Shown here in pieces: positions 26,011 through 34,567 of a stretch of DNA of 64,000 nt. A program made the translations under genes and the position numbers. Source of the DNA: Sphingomonadales bacterium UBA6171 (GTDB lineage Bacteria; Pseudomonadota; Alphaproteobacteria; Sphingomonadales; Sphingomonadaceae); the NCBI GenBank assembly GCA_002422985.1, contig DITZ01000048.1, forward strand, positions 23,812 through 87,811, given 5' to 3'. The notes under the pieces were generated by a model. It saw only the letters and a list, made by a program, of their open reading frames with translations, ran no database searches and was not told the origin of the DNA. The stretch's first letter is position 1, and each line of letters begins with the position of its first letter.

Positions 26011-27549
26011 ATGGTAGAAACAGTGACCGGAAAAAACCGGTCAAACGGTTTATCTTATCAGGAACTCCTCAAGATGGACTCGAGGAATGTGCCGGCTGCA
26101 CTAAAAAAGCAGTCCGCTCTGGATCATGCACCGCTGTCTCTCGGGGTTGAGCGATATTATAGTCGCGAATTCCACGATCTCGAAGTCGAAAAACTCTGGC
26201 GACGCGTGTGGCAACTGGCTTGCCACGAAGATGATATTCCCGAGATCGGGGATGCGTTGGTTTATGACATCGCGTCGCTTTCGTTCGTGGTGGTGCGGAC
26301 GGGAAAAGACGAATTTTCCGCTTATCCCAATGCCTGTCGCCACAGGGGTCGCCGTCTGCTGGATGCCGACAAGAAAGGGCTGGCGATTTTTCGATGCCCT
26401 TTTCACGGCTGGTCATGGAAGCTGGACGGAACGCTGAAGGAAATCCCGTGCCAATGGGATTTTCCGGGCGTAACCGAAGAAACCCACTCTCTCACCAAGG
26501 TGAAAACCGGCCGCTGGGGTGGGTTTGTCTTTATCAATCCCGACCCGAAGGCCCAGCCTCTGGAGGATTTCCTGGGGGACATAGACGAGCATTGGACGAC
26601 GCTGCCGTTCGAGCGGCGCTACAAGGCCGTGCATGTGGCCAAGAAGCTGCCCTGCAACTGGAAAATTGCCCAGGAAGCCTTTATGGAATCCTATCACGTG
26701 GTCGCGACGCACCCCACGCTCCTCTATGAGATGGGCGACGCCAATTCGCAGTATGACAGCTTCGGCATGCTTTCGCGCGCCATTTCCCCGCAGGGCATCG
26801 CCAGCCCGCACGTCAACACCGACCTTGCCGGCGATCCGCATGCCGATACCACCCCCTTCACCAATTACCGTCACCCCATAACCGGTGATTTTTTTGAGCG
26901 GCTCGGCGAGGACCGCATCCGGCTGACCAAGGCTGACGGCCGGGTCGGGATTTTCAATTCCCGCGCAGAGCCGCTGGAAGGCGAACTGGTCAATGCGGAC
27001 CCGCATGTCTGCAACTGGTTCGCCGGCCGGCTGACGCCCGAGATGGAATCGGCAAGGCATGTTTTCGGTGCCTTGCCGGTGGCCGAGGCGCGTGCGAGCC
27101 GCGCTGCCGCCAAGCGGGAGCAGTTGCGACCATTGATGGGCGACGAGATCGACGCGGTGTGTGACGCCGAACTGGTCGATTCCATCTACTACAGCATCTT
27201 TCCCAACATCAGTCCCTGGGGCAGCTACAATCCGATCTTCTACCGGTTCCGGCCGGATGGTGATCATCCGGAACAATGTATCCACGAAGTCATGTTCATG
27301 CTCCCGGTTCCAAAAGGACAGCAGCGTCCGCGCCCGGCGCCGATCCACTGGCTCGGCCTGGACGATGATTATATGAAAGCCCCCGAACTCGGCAGTCTGG
27401 CAAAAGTGTTCAATCAGGATTTACTGAACCTGCCGGCCGTCCAACTGGGGTTGCGCAGCATTTCAGGCGGAAAAGTCACGCTTGCAGAATATCAGGAACT
27501 CAAGATTCGGCATTTTCACGCCACTTTGAACGAATGGCTTGATCAATAG
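26011..27549 (+). CDS. Rieske non-heme iron oxygenase, alpha subunit
   Basis: The 512-residue protein has a Rieske [2Fe-2S] motif C109-x-H111 and C129-x2-H132 and a mononuclear iron site in 'NWKIAQEAFMESYHVVATHP' (216-235), where His229 and His234 are the iron ligands. The residue in the usual bridging-Asp position is Glu226. A Glu there is established for carnitine oxygenase (CntA) and relatives. AGAGGAG before ATG 26011 supports the start. No ferredoxin, reductase or beta subunit gene is adjacent, so electron transfer partners must come from elsewhere. It would hydroxylate or demethylate a ring or side chain of the pathway substrate. Confidence 0.92.
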   Translation: MVETVTGKNRSNGLSYQELLKMDSRNVPAALKKQSALDHAPLSLGVERYYSREFHDLEVEKLWRRVWQLACHEDDIPEIGDALVYDIASLSFVVVRTGKDEFSAYPNACRHRGRRLLDADKKGLAIFRCPFHGWSWKLDGTLKEIPCQWDFPGVTEETHSLTKVKTGRWGGFVFINPDPKAQPLEDFLGDIDEHWTTLPFERRYKAVHVAKKLPCNWKIAQEAFMESYHVVATHPTLLYEMGDANSQYDSFGMLSRAISPQGIASPHVNTDLAGDPHADTTPFTNYRHPITGDFFERLGEDRIRLTKADGRVGIFNSRAEPLEGELVNADPHVCNWFAGRLTPEMESARHVFGALPVAEARASRAAAKREQLRPLMGDEIDAVCDAELVDSIYYSIFPNISPWGSYNPIFYRFRPDGDHPEQCIHEVMFMLPVPKGQQRPRPAPIHWLGLDDDYMKAPELGSLAKVFNQDLLNLPAVQLGLRSISGGKVTLAEYQELKIRHFHATLNEWLDQ

Positions 27550-27733
27550 TGGCGCACTGGGCAGAGCAGGCGCGCCACTTCATACAGTCGAGACAGACAA
27601 ATCGACCACAAAAGTGCAGCTTCCTGCCGACGGGCAGATCGAATTCAACGGCCTGGTCGATATGGAATACGAGCTCGGCACCCGCATTGCGCCGATCTCC
27701 TGAAACCGGTGAAACAAGTGGAGCAGACCCGAA

Positions 27734-28147
27734 ATGACCAGCGAGCTGTTTATAGTCGATCAGGCCGGGAAGGCGCACATGATCGCCGGCAAGAACCGCG
27801 CGAACGGGCAGATCGTCTTTCCCTGTCCCGCAGGCGAGCAGGAGGGCGTCTATGACCGGATCGAGCTTCCGCACAGCGGCACCTTATGGACCTATACCAT
27901 ACAGCGTATTCCGCCGAAGAACCCGCCCTATGCCGGCGTGACCAGTCCGGAAGACTATGCGCCTTTTGGGGTCGGCTATGTCCGCCTCGGCGATGACATC
28001 ATGATCGAAGCCCGGCTCGAGGCCGATCCCGGGAGCCTTCAAATTGGCATGCAGATGGATTGCGTTGCGATCTCGCTGGCCAGAGCCGACGGCACAGCGA
28101 TGACGACTTTTGCCTTTGCCCCCAGCCAAAGGAGCCATAACCCATGA
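27734..28147 (+). CDS. OB-fold (DUF35-type) thiolase partner, Zn-ribbon cysteines lost
   Basis: This 137-residue protein matches the C-terminal OB-fold half of DUF35/acyl-CoA-associated proteins: 'HSGTLWTYTIQRIPPKNPPYAG' (about 47-68) and 'FGVGYVRLGDDIMIEARL' (about 78-95). The N-terminal rubredoxin-like Zn ribbon normally has four Cys; here only one remains (near residue 37), so zinc binding is unlikely. It overlaps the thiolase gene by 4 bp (ATGA). Such proteins form a tight complex with a thiolase-fold partner, as in benzoylsuccinyl-CoA thiolase BbsAB or ChsH2-Ltp2. The 184 bp before it hold no recognised gene, only a small unassigned open frame. Confidence 0.8.
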   Translation: MTSELFIVDQAGKAHMIAGKNRANGQIVFPCPAGEQEGVYDRIELPHSGTLWTYTIQRIPPKNPPYAGVTSPEDYAPFGVGYVRLGDDIMIEARLEADPGSLQIGMQMDCVAISLARADGTAMTTFAFAPSQRSHNP

Positions 28148-29289
28148 GCGATGTATATATCATAGGTGCCGGCATCCACCCGTTCGGACGACATGACGGC
28201 AAATCGGGTCTCGACCTTGGTGTCGAGGCCACACGGTCGGCATTGGACGACTGCGGACTGGCGTGGCCGGATATAGAGACCGCATTCGGGGGATCCTCAG
28301 CCTCGGGGAATGCCGACGCCCTGATGCCGCGAATGGGCCTCACCGGTATTCAGTTCATCAATGTCGTCAATGGCTGCGCAACCGGTGGATCTTCGCTTCT
28401 GTCCGCTTACTGGGCAATCAAGGCCGGTGAGTTTGACACGGCCCTGGCGGTTGGCTTCGACAAGCATCCCCGCGGGTCCTTCAATCCGGACCCCGACAAA
28501 TATGGGCTGCCGCAATGGTATGGCGAAATCGGCCTGATGTTGACAACCCAGTTCTTCGCCATGAAGATTCAGCGCTATATGCACGATCATGGCATTTCAG
28601 CCCGAACGCTCGCCCGCGTCGCGTCCAAGGCGTTCGACAATGGTTCGCGCACGCCCCACGCCTGGCGGCGCACGGCGATGGACGAAGACGCGATCCTTGC
28701 ATCCCGCATGATCAGCGACCCCTTGACGCAATATATGTTCTGCAGCCCATCAGAGGGCGGCGTGGCGCTGATCCTCGCTTCGGAGAAAAAAGCCCGTGAA
28801 TTGGGACGCAATCACGTCAGGCTGCGGTCTGGCGCCGTGAAAACAAGGCCTGAAAACAGCTTTGAAGTGTTTTCCCCGGCTCTTTCTGTCGAGCGGGGTG
28901 AAACGCCTACCATGCTTGCGTCGCGCGCCGCCTTTGAAAAGGCGGGCCTTGGTCCCAAAGACATTGATGTGGCGCAGATACAGGATACCGAAAGCGGCGC
29001 TGAAATCATGCATATGGCCGAAAACGGCTTTTGCCGTGACGGTGAGCAGGAACAATGGATTGCCGAAGGGCGAACCGCGTTCGGCGGGCAATTGCCCATC
29101 AATACCGACGGCGGCTGTATCGCCTGCGGCGAACCGATCGGTGCGTCCGGCCTGCGACAGGTGTATGAAAATATTCTTCAACTGCGCGGACAGGCCGAAA
29201 ACAGGCAGGTCGAAAACGCCAGACTGGCCTATTCGCAAGTCTATGGAGCACCGGGACTTTCCGCCGTCGCCATATTAGAGAAAATATGA
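28144..29289 (+). CDS. thiolase-family acyltransferase (SCP-x type)
   Basis: The 381-residue thiolase-fold protein has the nucleophile Cys78 kept in 'VVNGCATGGSSLLS' (74-87), and the C-terminal active-site loop reads 'NTDGGCIACGEPIGASG' near 315-331, with CGEPIG where thiolases usually have NGHPIG. It is translationally coupled to the OB-fold protein. It probably cleaves a 3-ketoacyl-CoA with CoA; the altered loop (His to Glu) suggests a specialised substrate or mechanism. It is the last gene of the run that begins at 18476 and is followed by the TetR regulator. Confidence 0.88.
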   Translation: MSDVYIIGAGIHPFGRHDGKSGLDLGVEATRSALDDCGLAWPDIETAFGGSSASGNADALMPRMGLTGIQFINVVNGCATGGSSLLSAYWAIKAGEFDTALAVGFDKHPRGSFNPDPDKYGLPQWYGEIGLMLTTQFFAMKIQRYMHDHGISARTLARVASKAFDNGSRTPHAWRRTAMDEDAILASRMISDPLTQYMFCSPSEGGVALILASEKKARELGRNHVRLRSGAVKTRPENSFEVFSPALSVERGETPTMLASRAAFEKAGLGPKDIDVAQIQDTESGAEIMHMAENGFCRDGEQEQWIAEGRTAFGGQLPINTDGGCIACGEPIGASGLRQVYENILQLRGQAENRQVENARLAYSQVYGAPGLSAVAILEKI

Positions 29290-29298
29290 TGCCGCCGG

Positions 29299-29316
29299 TT
29301 ATCAAGATAATTTTTT
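29299..29316 (+). promoter_or_regulatory. inverted repeat plus T-run (weak terminator or operator)
   Basis: TTATC-AA-GATAA (29299-29310) is followed by six T residues, 10 bp after the thiolase stop and 35 bp before the TetR gene. It could end the catabolic operon, but the stem is only 5 bp and AT-rich with a 2-base loop. It could equally be a TetR operator. Confidence 0.3.
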
Positions 29317-29350
29317 CCTTTTATTATAATTTAAATGTATAATCCAGAGC

Positions 29351-30067
29351 ATGGAACAGTTTGCGTTGCTTAAGATTAAAACAACTTATGGCAGCTACGC
29401 TATGGCAGAACGGCGCCAGCGAATCCTTTATGAAGTCCGGAAACACCTCAACGAGGAGGGTCTGGAAGGATTCAGCATGCGCGAGATCAGCAAAAGGGCG
29501 AATGTCGCACCCAAGACGCTCTATAATGCCTTTGGTGATCGGGATCGATTGATCGGCGCCGCCATCCGCGAAGTCTATGATGCGGTTCGGCAGAATGTCC
29601 AGTTCAGAACGTCAGACAGAACGCTTGAGGGGCTGCTGGATCGCGCCATCGTGCTGAATCGCGGCAATCTGAAAGCGCGCAATTACGCGCAGGCCGTAGC
29701 CACAATCTATTTCAGTCCCAGTGCAAATCCCTATCCGCGCTTATTATTGCAGGAGATGGCGGTGGGCAACACCAGTCAATGGCTGGAAGATGTTCGTGCC
29801 AGGGGCGGGCTTCACGATTGGGTGAATATTGAACATCTGACGCGCCACATGGCAAATATGGAATATGGTCTCGTTCTTGATTGGGCAACGAACCGCGTGC
29901 AGGATTCGGAATATCTTTTTCGCTTCGTCGAAATTATTCTCTTCAGCGCGTTGGCAGCAACGACCGGAGAAGTCAGAGAAACAGCAAATGAGCTGCTGAC
30001 CAGAATGGTCGCCACCGGCGAACTGCCCAAGTTCGAGAACCCAATCATTCGCCCACAAAATCAATAG
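29351..30067 (+). CDS. TetR/AcrR-family transcriptional regulator
   Basis: The 238-residue protein has an N-terminal helix-turn-helix (about 22-65: 'GFSMREISKRANVAPKTLYNAFGDRDRLI') and a helical ligand domain typical of TetR proteins. ATG 29402 would remove 17 residues and give a more usual N-terminus; neither start has a strong SD. Two TATAAT hexamers (29325-29330, 29338-29343) lie upstream in an unusually AT-rich stretch. It follows the thiolase on the same strand and is the natural candidate to control cluster I; a CoA thioester or the free acid could be the effector. Confidence 0.9.
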   Translation: MEQFALLKIKTTYGSYAMAERRQRILYEVRKHLNEEGLEGFSMREISKRANVAPKTLYNAFGDRDRLIGAAIREVYDAVRQNVQFRTSDRTLEGLLDRAIVLNRGNLKARNYAQAVATIYFSPSANPYPRLLLQEMAVGNTSQWLEDVRARGGLHDWVNIEHLTRHMANMEYGLVLDWATNRVQDSEYLFRFVEIILFSALAATTGEVRETANELLTRMVATGELPKFENPIIRPQNQ

Positions 30068-30339
30068 AGCATTCGCCCTGGCGCGATAACTGACGCTCCA
30101 TCTCGGCAGCAGGCCAGCCATTGTTCGCGCCGTCGGGCGATCTTCGGGTGCAGATGTTCGGCGGGCAACAGGCCTTTTTTTTTCAGGCCCCACCCCTCGG
30201 CATGCACAAAGCGCCAGACCTGCTCATCATCGACCTTCACGCCCCGCTTGCCCAGCCCGGCGACAAAAACCCGCAAGGTAAAGTCGCACTCCGCCCGGTG
30301 CCGACAGGGGGCGACAAGCGGGACTCGCTGATACAGCCC
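30061..30339 (-). pseudogene. IS630-family transposase remnant
   Basis: The minus-strand frame, open between 30339 and 30061, reads 'TLRVFVAGLGKRGVKVDDEQ', 'VWRFVHAEGWGLKKKGLLPA' and 'IARRREQW'. This is the N-terminal helix-turn-helix part of IS630-type transposases (usual pattern ERGVKVS-x-VW-x-F-x-HAEGL-x-FKK...ARRR-x-W). Similarity ends after 'EQW', and the DDE catalytic domain, the usual start and the terminal repeats are all absent. It lies directly after the TetR gene, overlapping its last 7 bp. It marks an old insertion or rearrangement between the two catabolic clusters. Confidence 0.7.
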
Positions 30340-30369
30340 TCAGCAGCGCTGATCTGGGGGATGCGCCGG

Positions 30370-31215
30370 TCACAGCGCTGCCACCGCCTGGATGGTCAGG
30401 CTGGAAAGCCGGGCGATCTCCGGCGCACGACCGGGCCTGGTCTCGACGATACAGGCCAGCGTCGGCAGCAGCGGCAGCAGATTGCTGTCCAGCGGCCGGA
30501 AATCGCGCAGGAACAGCGGCGTCCGCGCGGTAATCCCCAGCCCGGCCGCAACGGCCGCGCGCAGGGCGGACAGATTCGGCGTCTCCACCGCGATCCGGTG
30601 CGGGATACCCGCCGCGTCCAGGCTGCGGATCGCTGCCTCGCGGAACCGGCATGGCTTTTCCAGCACGGCAAGCGGGATGACCGTGCGTCGGGGCAGGTCC
30701 AACTCGCCATACCAGCGCATGGCCGACGTGCGCACAGCCTTCGGGTCCTGCTTGTCAGAGAAGCCCACCAGTACATCGAGCTGGCCGCGCTCCAGCAGGT
30801 CCTGCAACTCGGCGGTATCGCCCAGCCGGGCAAATAGGGCGGACTCCGGGTGCAGCCTGGCAAAGCTTTTCAGCACGCCGGTCATCAATGTCTCGGCAAA
30901 ATCCTGCACCGTGCCGAACCTGACCGAGCCGGGAAAATCCTTGCCCCCCACCGCCTGAAGCGCCTCGTCGTGCAGGGCCAGCACGCGGCGGGCATAGCCC
31001 AGCAGGGTTTCGCCCGCCGGCGTCAGCGACAGCCGTCCGCCATCGCGCACGAACAGTTGTTGCTGGACCAGCTCCTCCAGCCGCTTGACCTGGAGGCTGA
31101 TGGCGGACTGCGTGATACAGACCTTGCCCGTTGCCGACAGCATCGAGCCTTCGTCGGCAATGGCGACGAAGCTGCGCAGGAAGGGGGTTGGAAGATTTAC
31201 CGCCACCCGGTGCAA
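30370..31215 (-). CDS. LysR-family transcriptional regulator
   Basis: The 281-residue protein has an N-terminal winged HTH (about 8-67: 'FLRSFVAIADEGSMLSATGK', 'ITQSAISLQVKRLEELVQQQ') and a periplasmic-binding-like effector domain. The longest start is TTG 31215; GTG 31206 is an alternative, and no clear SD is seen for either. It is flanked by the IS630 remnant and by a 628-bp stretch without a gene, so no divergent target gene is apparent, which is unusual for LysR regulators. Its former target may have been lost. Confidence 0.88.
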   Translation of the reverse strand: MHRVAVNLPTPFLRSFVAIADEGSMLSATGKVCITQSAISLQVKRLEELVQQQLFVRDGGRLSLTPAGETLLGYARRVLALHDEALQAVGGKDFPGSVRFGTVQDFAETLMTGVLKSFARLHPESALFARLGDTAELQDLLERGQLDVLVGFSDKQDPKAVRTSAMRWYGELDLPRRTVIPLAVLEKPCRFREAAIRSLDAAGIPHRIAVETPNLSALRAAVAAGLGITARTPLFLRDFRPLDSNLLPLLPTLACIVETRPGRAPEIARLSSLTIQAVAAL

Positions 31216-31843
31216 CCCACATACGAATGCGCCACACCGGCGGCCATGTCAGCGCGCCGCGCGCTGTTGCCGGCCCACACGCGCCGCCGGCGCAAACTGC
31301 CGCTTCCCTGACAAGCGCAGGCCGGGGCGCTTTCCCATCCGAGCATCATCCGGGCCACGAGACAATGTCTCCTTCCGGGCGGAACCGCAGGCTTCAGCGG
31401 CACGCCCCGCGGGGCGGAAGGGGCGGCGGGCATGAAGGCCGGCGCGCCGGCTTGTGGCCTCGGCCAGATTTCGAAGGCTATCCACGGTCACAAGGGTCAT
31501 CAGGCTCTCCAAATCTGGTCAGAGGTCGGAAGCCTGGCGTGATCGCCTCGGCAAAGTCCCGCATGGTGGCGCCGGTGGGGATGCCCTCCGAGCGGGCCAT
31601 GATAGTATGGCAGGCGGGGAGGCTATGACAACCGGGGTATTGGCACAAGAATGCCAGACCGGGAAATTGTTGGCTGCTTTGCAGGGGGTCATATCGCCCG
31701 CAATATCGTAACGGTCCGCCCTGACGTCATTCAGCGGGAGGGCAAGAGGGTCCGCACCATTCCCGCGGATGCTGGATATGGCCCCGTTCACGAAATAGTG
31801 GGCTGCGCGCCACCCAGTGGGCGGGCGGGGCGTTTGTTTTCCG
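31216..31843. other. 628-bp stretch with no supportable gene
   Basis: Short frames exist on both strands, for example minus 31249-31512 and 31519-31791 and plus 31651-31995, but none shows a recognised motif, ribosome-binding site or consistent coding character, and they overlap each other. With the adjacent IS630 remnant this looks like decayed sequence or a scar between clusters I and II. It should also contain the LysR promoter, which I could not pinpoint. Confidence 0.5.
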
Positions 31844-32914
31844 TCAGTAACCGGACAATGCGGCGAAACGGTCCCTCAGATAGCCTGATGAGCCCCAGCT
31901 CGCTTCCAGCACCCGCGCGCGCTTTAGGTAGAAGCCGACATTATATTCGTCGGTCATCCCGATGCCGCCGTGCAGCTGGATTGCCTGATTGCTGATCGCG
32001 TGCAGAACGCGGTTCGCCTCGGCCTTGGCGACGGTCGCCGAACGGGCGACGCCAAAGCCCGCGTCAACAGCCTGAAGGCCCGCCTCGACCGCCGAGCGCA
32101 TCTGCGCCAGGTCGGTGAACAGATCGGCCATACGATGTTGCAGCGCCTGGAAGCTGGCGAGCAGCTGATCGAACTGCACCCGCTGTTTCAGATAATCGAG
32201 CGTCATGTCGAACAGGGCCTGCGCCATGCCGAGCATTTCGGCCGCCGTCAGCAGCCGCGCCCGGTCCAGCACATCGTCGAGCAGACTGTCGCCGCCGCCC
32301 GCGAGCTTGTCGGCCGCAGCCCCTTCGAAGGCGACATCGGCATAGCTGCGCTGGTCGGTGAGCCGGCGGGTGGCCAGTAAAACGCCATCGCCCTTGTCGA
32401 CAAGGTAAAGACCGTCCCTGGCGGCGACGATGAAGAGGTTGGCGCCATGGGCTTCGGGCACAAAGGCCTTCCGGCCGCTGAGCCTGCCGCCCGATACTAT
32501 TGTCCCGATGGCCAAGGGATGGTGATGCGCACCTTCATCGACTGCCAGCGTTGCCACGCTTTCACCGCTGGCGAGCCGGGGAAGCCATTTGGCCTTCTGC
32601 GCGTCGCTCCCGCCCAGCAGAATGGCGCTTGCCGCGATGCTTGTCGCCAGCAGCGGGCTTGCGGTCAGCGTCTTGCCCAGTTCCTCGACCACCAGGCCGG
32701 CCGACAGGAAGCCGAAATCCGATCCGCCATGGGCTTCGGGAATGATGATGCCGGCCCAGCCCATCTGCGCCATCATGGCATAGGCGGCGCTGTTATAGGC
32801 CTGCGGTTCGCCAGCCGCGCGGACTTTGCGGAATTCCGAAACCGGGCTTTCGTTGGTGGCCCAGTTGCGCGCCATGTTGCGCAGCATTTCCTGTTCTTCG
32901 CTGAGAACTGCCAT
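31844..32914 (-). CDS. acyl-CoA dehydrogenase, small-subunit type
   Basis: The 356-residue protein shows 'LKQRVQFDQLLASFQALQHRMADLFTDLAQ' cut into the usual C-terminal helices (about 235-270) and the family motif 'IQLHGGIGMTDEYNVGFYLKRA' (about 311-332). The middle segments are weak, as in the second subunits of heteromeric dehydrogenases. It lies 18 bp after the stop of the large subunit 32933-34144 and is the last gene of the minus-strand run P450-ferredoxin-dehydrogenase-dehydrogenase. Confidence 0.9.
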   Translation of the reverse strand: MAVLSEEQEMLRNMARNWATNESPVSEFRKVRAAGEPQAYNSAAYAMMAQMGWAGIIIPEAHGGSDFGFLSAGLVVEELGKTLTASPLLATSIAASAILLGGSDAQKAKWLPRLASGESVATLAVDEGAHHHPLAIGTIVSGGRLSGRKAFVPEAHGANLFIVAARDGLYLVDKGDGVLLATRRLTDQRSYADVAFEGAAADKLAGGGDSLLDDVLDRARLLTAAEMLGMAQALFDMTLDYLKQRVQFDQLLASFQALQHRMADLFTDLAQMRSAVEAGLQAVDAGFGVARSATVAKAEANRVLHAISNQAIQLHGGIGMTDEYNVGFYLKRARVLEASWGSSGYLRDRFAALSGY

Positions 32915-32932
32915 GGAGCTTTGCCCCCTCTC

Positions 32933-34144
32933 TTACTGGTGGTCGAGCATGCCGAGCACGCGCTTGGCGATGATATTGTTCTGGATTTCGGTCGAACCGC
33001 CGTAGATCGTCGATGCCTTGCCGAACAGCCAGCCGCGCACATCCTCGCGCTCGCTTTCGCTGAACGCGTCGCCTTCCCAGCCGAGGCCCTGAAGGCCGCG
33101 AATCACGATCAGCAGCTCGCTGCGCTCCTGACTCAGTCTGGTGCCGAGTTTCTTCAGCACCGAGCTGATCTCCGATACACCGCCTTGCGCCTTGCTTTCC
33201 TCCAGCGCCCGGCGCGCGGTGAGCAGGAAGCTGTTCCAGCGGATCTCGAAATCGGCGATCCGGTCGCGCAGCACCTTGTCGGCCAGCGCGCCATCACCGT
33301 CGGTTTCGCCATATGTCTTCGCGATATCGCCGAGGCTCTGGTCCATCATGCCGGCAAGACGCCCACCGCCCGAAATATTCGTGCGCTCATGCTGGAGCAA
33401 GCGCTTGCCGATGGTCCAGCCCTCACCCTCCTTGCCCACAAGATTCGCCTTGGGCACCTTCACATCGGTGAAGAAGGTTTCGCAAAAGGGGCTGGTGCCG
33501 CTGATCATGGTGATCGGGCGGACTTCGACGCCCGGTGCGTCCATATCGATCAGCAGGAAGCTGATGCCCTTGTGCTTGTCGGATCGGTCGGTGCGCACGA
33601 GGGCAAAGCATTTGTCCGCCCACTGGCCCCCGCTGGTCCAGGTCTTCTGGCCGTTGACGAGGTAGTGATCGCCCATGTCGGCGGCGAAGGTCTGAATATT
33701 CGCAAGGTCCGATCCGGCATTCGGCTCTGAATAGCCCTGGCACCAGCGGATCTCTCCACGACAGATTGGCGGGATATGCGCCCGCTTCTGCATCTCGTTG
33801 CCATATTCGAGCAGGGTCGGGCCGAACATCAACACGCCCATTCCGCCGATCGGATTATAAGCGCCGACCTTGGCAAATTCCTGCTCGACGATCCTGGCCT
33901 CGGCCCTGGTCAGCCCGCCCCCGCCATATTCCTTGGGCCAGGTCGGCGTACCCCAGCCGCGCTCGCCCACGGCCTCCCGCCATCGCTGCTGCACAGCGGT
34001 CTCGCTGGTGGGGCCGTCAAGCCCGGCAAGCAGATTGCCCTTGCCTTTGAGGTCTTCGGGGAAATTTGCGGCGAGGAATTGCCGCACTTCGGTGCGAAAG
34101 GCATCTGCGTTCGCATGGGCTTCGGATTCTAGCTGCGTTGCCAT
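32933..34144 (-). CDS. acyl-CoA dehydrogenase, large-subunit type
   Basis: The 403-residue protein has 'WCQGYSEPNAGSDLANIQTFA' (about 133-153), 'VNGQKTWTSGGQWADKCFALV' (about 162-182) and C-terminal 'YGGSTEIQNNIIAKRVLGML'. It forms the full-length partner of 31844-32914. Together they would oxidise a branched or cyclic-side-chain acyl-CoA. It is placed 67 bp after the ferredoxin gene on the same strand. Confidence 0.92.
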   Translation of the reverse strand: MATQLESEAHANADAFRTEVRQFLAANFPEDLKGKGNLLAGLDGPTSETAVQQRWREAVGERGWGTPTWPKEYGGGGLTRAEARIVEQEFAKVGAYNPIGGMGVLMFGPTLLEYGNEMQKRAHIPPICRGEIRWCQGYSEPNAGSDLANIQTFAADMGDHYLVNGQKTWTSGGQWADKCFALVRTDRSDKHKGISFLLIDMDAPGVEVRPITMISGTSPFCETFFTDVKVPKANLVGKEGEGWTIGKRLLQHERTNISGGGRLAGMMDQSLGDIAKTYGETDGDGALADKVLRDRIADFEIRWNSFLLTARRALEESKAQGGVSEISSVLKKLGTRLSQERSELLIVIRGLQGLGWEGDAFSESEREDVRGWLFGKASTIYGGSTEIQNNIIAKRVLGMLDHQ

Positions 34145-34211
34145 GGAAACCTCTGTTCAAAAATCGACATCATGTCGCCCCGGACGGACAACACCGTATC
34201 ACGCTATCCTG

Positions 34212-34538
34212 TCAATATTGCTGCTCGGGAACGTGCAGAATCAAACCCTCCAATTTGGTCAGCATGGGGATCTGACAAGCCAGCCGGCTATATTCGTTGG
34301 CCCCCTCGGCAAATTGCAGGAGTTCGGCCTCCGCATTGCCCTGCTCCAGGCGGCCCACCCTGTCGATCCACGCCGGATCGACATGGACATGGCAGGTCGC
34401 ACAGGCGCAGACGCCGCCGCAATCGCCGTCGATGCCCGGCACATTATTGAAGAGCGCCGCTTCGCGCGCGGTTTCGCCTTCGGCTACCGCGACTTCCCGC
34501 CGCGTTCCATCGCTGGAAACGAACGTCACCTTGACCAT
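34212..34538 (-). CDS. [2Fe-2S] ferredoxin, adrenodoxin/putidaredoxin type
   Basis: The 108-residue ferredoxin has the cluster motif C-x5-C-x2-C seen as 'CGGVCACATC' (about 40-49) and the fourth Cys in 'RLACQI' near residue 88. GGAG sits six bases before ATG 34538; ATG 34541 directly in front is an alternative start. It lies immediately downstream of the CYP153-like gene and is its natural electron donor. No ferredoxin reductase is encoded in the window, so that partner must be elsewhere. Confidence 0.93.
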   Translation of the reverse strand: MVKVTFVSSDGTRREVAVAEGETAREAALFNNVPGIDGDCGGVCACATCHVHVDPAWIDRVGRLEQGNAEAELLQFAEGANEYSRLACQIPMLTKLEGLILHVPEQQY

Positions 34539-34567
34539 CATAAGCTCCGTATTTCTGGTTCAGCCCA

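Noticed and set aside
31249..31791. Two minus-strand frames in the gap between LysR and the dehydrogenase
   Set aside because: They are short, have no motif or SD, and their Arg/Pro/Ala-rich composition is that of non-coding GC-rich DNA.
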